64,000 bases of DNA, from NCBI GenBank assembly GCA_023807065.1, contig JAJJLU010003479.1:1-64000 (forward strand), read 5' to 3'. The notes under the pieces are model-generated. The model did not search any database. It saw only the letters and a program-made list of their open reading frames with translations, and was not told the DNA's origin. The number at the start of each line of letters is the position of its first letter. Position 1 is the first letter of the stretch. This DNA is from Isotricha intestinalis (taxonomy: Eukaryota; Ciliophora; Litostomatea; Vestibuliferida; Isotrichidae). The translations under genes and the position numbers were made by a program. Of the stretch, positions 63,001 through 64,000 are shown piece after piece.

Positions 63001-63113
63001 GTTTTCATATCTTCAAAATCTTTTGAATTTAATAAAATATCTAAAGTATTTTCTGAATCATTCAATTTCGGAGTTTCCGGAGACTGAATATTTATTTTTT
63101 CTGAGTTTGACAT
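60096..63113 (-). CDS. DENN-domain protein with a zinc-ribbon-like insert
   Basis: The 1005-residue protein is a likely Rab GEF. The uDENN-like part lies at about 65-230 (FFPPFKKH, YCMNFPQKYVTCLITYENIM, CLLFISIYPFF). The cDENN core is at about 265-400: IPYPPRGLFNIQYTL, LPVINLDLRLLTILNFDLII, YIILEIRILFFSKNIKLLNP, FALLFPFYYQYQIITILP as in DENND proteins. After a charged linker, helical regions follow (550-800). Near residues 835-880 two CxxC pairs (TCVECQ and KCPECK) about 33 apart form a probable zinc ribbon, unusual for DENN proteins. The end (VLFSPLTLKSSYDVLINKYG, IFWNTIWYFKIKNLPYDFI) resembles the tail of DENND4-type proteins. The Rab target is unknown. Confidence 0.85.
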   Translation of the reverse strand: MSNSEKINIQSPETPKLNDSENTLDILLNSKDFEDMKTELDKANNFIEYFLIVGLDPSIALNSWLYEKDLEELNNEYSEQIKPKIISYFPPFKKHTTSFDDSIILHCFPNGFKLIESFTFPPSQQVFSFILDNNFYCMNFPQKYVTCLITYENIMKYHSIYYIDKVLDNEENEQDNQDNINQGNFLNNEKNVNIKNPNIYIPKCLLFISIYPFFNEYETIIQNLCLYSNRNNNNELNITIPIDKFIENLLIEIPYPPRGLFNIQYTLINKERDIKQNLMNELPVINLDLRLLTILNFDLIIEIYRYIILEIRILFFSKNIKLLNPFIYGFLALLFPFYYQYQIITILPKGNYEILESITPFIAGINETFTEEFFTEKDFTLSDIILIVDIDNQKIKWINDTEYTSKTLPELPRNDKKNLIKDVETIFSDFNKEKEKKKKEKEKDNKNYVSKNSIWTILESNNNNNIDEDNIDYEFNKKLNECFFRFNTKLLPNYSQYLNTEFYDSNSIPCLENLFKVDKYLSSIPTYDRRFYEKFITETQIFGDFLYKRMIPKNSDEILQILLFDEKINSSSSNNIFSNKSQNIFTDSKEYNFHNQYNVTKPRNLSEYEINFFKKKENKKKLLKYGIIINNQSDQIYFIYPIFPSLTTNLFFKETIKDYFYPINFNEEIIKINADIVSKSHLGGIEVHQTDMENYIGLCWIIIWAMTFWYCDSIERNNRFEELNNVLEKVSNHEMEIYNLLFEAINLYGDEKMIVQLYDFFITRHLNPSFKVHNIVMKILDNKESKGHKNYNIKAIIKELKEDKTTKKKIDKNKFRKRTFKSKYDSNILGEEVYFYHVDTCVECQKEINLELLSKNFKNMSRDIIWAKCPECKNAIIPKLTVQFGKEINKLGKLKLNTCSLDNFVLFSPLTLKSSYDVLINKYGIKLNVEEFKHDFPKIFWNTIWYFKIKNLPYDFILPYEYNIDTSILNKLNSHLKISTSDFEDENLNSQKRKFDNNKLQIEKI

Positions 63114-63275
63114 TTTTTTTTCCTTAATTTAATTAATTAATTTGATTTTATTTTTCTATTTTTTGAATTCATATTTCATGAAAATAAAATAAAGCTGTTT
63201 TTAATTTTAATAATTTTAAATTAGTGAAATTATCTTCACAAAATCTTCCAAATGATAAAAATGATTTGAAAAAAA

Positions 63276-63409
63276 ATATAAATGATTGATTGATGATAAT
63301 AAATGAAAAATATGATAATAATATAAAAGCCTCTTTAGCTCAGCGGTAGAGCGCCAGCCTTTTAAGCTGGTGGTCGAGGGTTCGATCCCCTCAGGGGGCG
63401 CTTTTTTTT
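63276..63409 (+). repeat. 134-bp duplicated segment carrying tRNA-Lys, copy 2
   Basis: Identical to 41888-42021, same strand, 21,388 bp apart. The T-run after the tRNA is eight here and ten in copy 1, and sequences differ from there on. Confidence 0.95.
63329..63400 (+). tRNA. tRNA-Lys (anticodon UUU), copy 2
   Basis: All 72 bases match copy 1 at 41941-42012, including the G-U pairs of the acceptor stem, so both genes should make the same tRNA. Terminator is T8 after one C. Confidence 0.97.
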
Positions 63410-63720
63410 AAAAGAAAATAATAACATTAAACATGTTATAAATGAAAGTGAGATAATGAAATAATTAAGAAATAAATTAAAGAATGAATTAGAAGGATTA
63501 GATAAAAAAACAATAAATCTAAATGTATTAGAAATATTGAATATGTTTTATTCTAAGAATTATTCAGGAAAGAAAGAAGAAAAGAAAAACGATAATAAAG
63601 GAATTAGAGAAATTATAAAATTTATTAGATTATTATATATTAAATTTGGAGAATATAATAAGAAAGATGAATAAGATGATACTTGTAATATTTGGGGAAA
63701 ATTAATATGATTAAGATGCT
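63410..63720 (+). pseudogene. Decayed insertion downstream of tRNA-Lys copy 2
   Basis: A frame from about 63449 to the stop at 63672 encodes charged helical sequence (RNKLKNELEGLDKKTINLNV, LEILNMFYSKNYSGKKEEKK, GIREIIKFIRLLYIKFGEYN) broken by one TAA. No domain is recognised. It differs from the relic after tRNA copy 1 but is followed by the same tail motif, so it is probably another part or another family member of the same retroelement group. Confidence 0.45.
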
Positions 63721-63745
63721 TGGGTTTCTTCTTTTTTTTATTTAA

Positions 63746-63808
63746 TTAATATAAAATATGAGCCTACTTGCCGGACTAAACTAACTAACTAACTAACGAT
63801 TTTTTTTT
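63746..63808 (+). repeat. Retroelement tail motif, copy 3
   Basis: Starts AATATAAAATATGAGCC, continues ACTTGCCGGACTAAACTAAC and ends in four CTAA/TAAC repeats, then CGA and a T9 run. It is preceded by TTGGGTTTCTTC and a T-rich run, like copies 1 and 2. Confidence 0.8.
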
Positions 63809-63840
63809 ATGTTCACTATTCCCTCTTAGTTTAATTATAA

Positions 63841-63902
63841 TTAATATAAAATATGAGTCGACTTGCAGGACTAAACTAACTAACTAACTAACGCTTTTTT
63901 TT
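63841..63902 (+). repeat. Retroelement tail motif, copy 4
   Basis: Nearly the same as copy 3 (GAGTCGACTTGCAGGAC, then the TAAC repeats, CGC and a T-run). Two tails 95 bp apart suggest two insertions at nearly the same place. Sequence after it (63903-64000) may start a third, unreadable relic. Confidence 0.8.
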
Positions 63903-64000
63903 ATTAAAGAATTAAATCAAAATTCATATGAAATATTAGCTTATGCTTATGATTTATATGTATATTATGTGAAGGAATAAATCAATTATTAAATGTATTT

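Noticed and set aside
63781..63893. TAAC repeats as telomeric sequence
   Set aside because: Only four units per copy, within longer shared motifs and in mid-contig; better explained as retroelement ends.
1..64000. CRISPR arrays, operons, Shine-Dalgarno sites and rRNA genes
   Set aside because: None seen; the sequence is eukaryotic with monocistronic genes, and no spaced direct-repeat array or rRNA-like region is present.

Overview
This window is eukaryotic nuclear DNA of extreme A+T content. It is gene-dense, with about 29 intact protein genes and a fragment of another on both strands. Spacers are mostly 100-400 bp. Introns are few and tiny: I can place four GT-AG introns of 26-40 nt, three in one kinase gene. 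Every gene I could check (30 of 30, including the truncated one at the left edge) ends in TAA, and none ends in TGA or TAG. Proteins are rich in Lys and Asn, with poly-Asn tracts. A CIMIP2/FAM166-type ciliary protein, a tubulin tyrosine ligase-like enzyme and several coiled-coil proteins suggest a ciliated or flagellated single-celled eukaryote. Tiny introns and this gene mix fit a ciliate that uses TAA as stop (for example a litostome), but I cannot prove the lineage. Anaerobic fungi or other protists remain possible.

Layout. 1-2300: end of an unknown gene, a decayed LITAF-like gene with a GC-rich patch before it, and a PHD+ELM2 chromatin protein. 2400-9800: an unknown gene with an in-frame 33-nt intron, splicing factor SF3B2, a 14-3-3-like domain fused to a long charged repeat, the CIMIP2-like protein, a Lys/Asn-rich protein and ribosomal protein L26. 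10-24 kb: a full ABCC transporter, an unknown protein, an importin-beta family karyopherin, a TTLL enzyme and a CTD-type phosphatase. 24-36 kb: two unknown proteins, a WD40 protein, a second CTD-type phosphatase, an NBR1-like PB1+FW protein, PP1 inhibitor-3 and a membrane-anchored short-chain dehydrogenase. 35.6-37.5 kb: a segment of different base composition with a decayed coding relic, a bacterial/phage-type Thg1-like protein and a GC-rich perfect palindrome. 37.5-51 kb: coiled-coil and IQ-motif proteins, a tRNA-Lys with retroelement debris, a four-exon protein kinase and an ACSS3/PrpE-like acyl-CoA synthetase. 51-63 kb: a type I membrane protein, a membrane-tethered bZIP factor, a large Cys-rich polytopic surface protein and a DENN-domain protein. 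63.1-64 kb: a second, identical tRNA-Lys, again followed by retroelement debris.

The main mobile-DNA story is the two tRNA-Lys loci. The 72-nt gene, 53 bp of 5' flank and the start of the T-run are identical 21.4 kb apart. Both are followed within a few bases by decayed coding sequence and by copies of one distinctive tail motif, two of which end in TAAC repeats. One relic contains the start of an AP-endonuclease-like reading frame. This resembles tRNA-gene-targeted non-LTR retrotransposition as known from Dictyostelium TRE elements, but may be an independent case. The other notable items are the Thg1-like cassette flanked by a shared 10-mer, the 14-3-3/repeat fusion and an ATF6-like bZIP. 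Genes are not in operons; neighbours are functionally mixed housekeeping, signalling and cytoskeletal genes.
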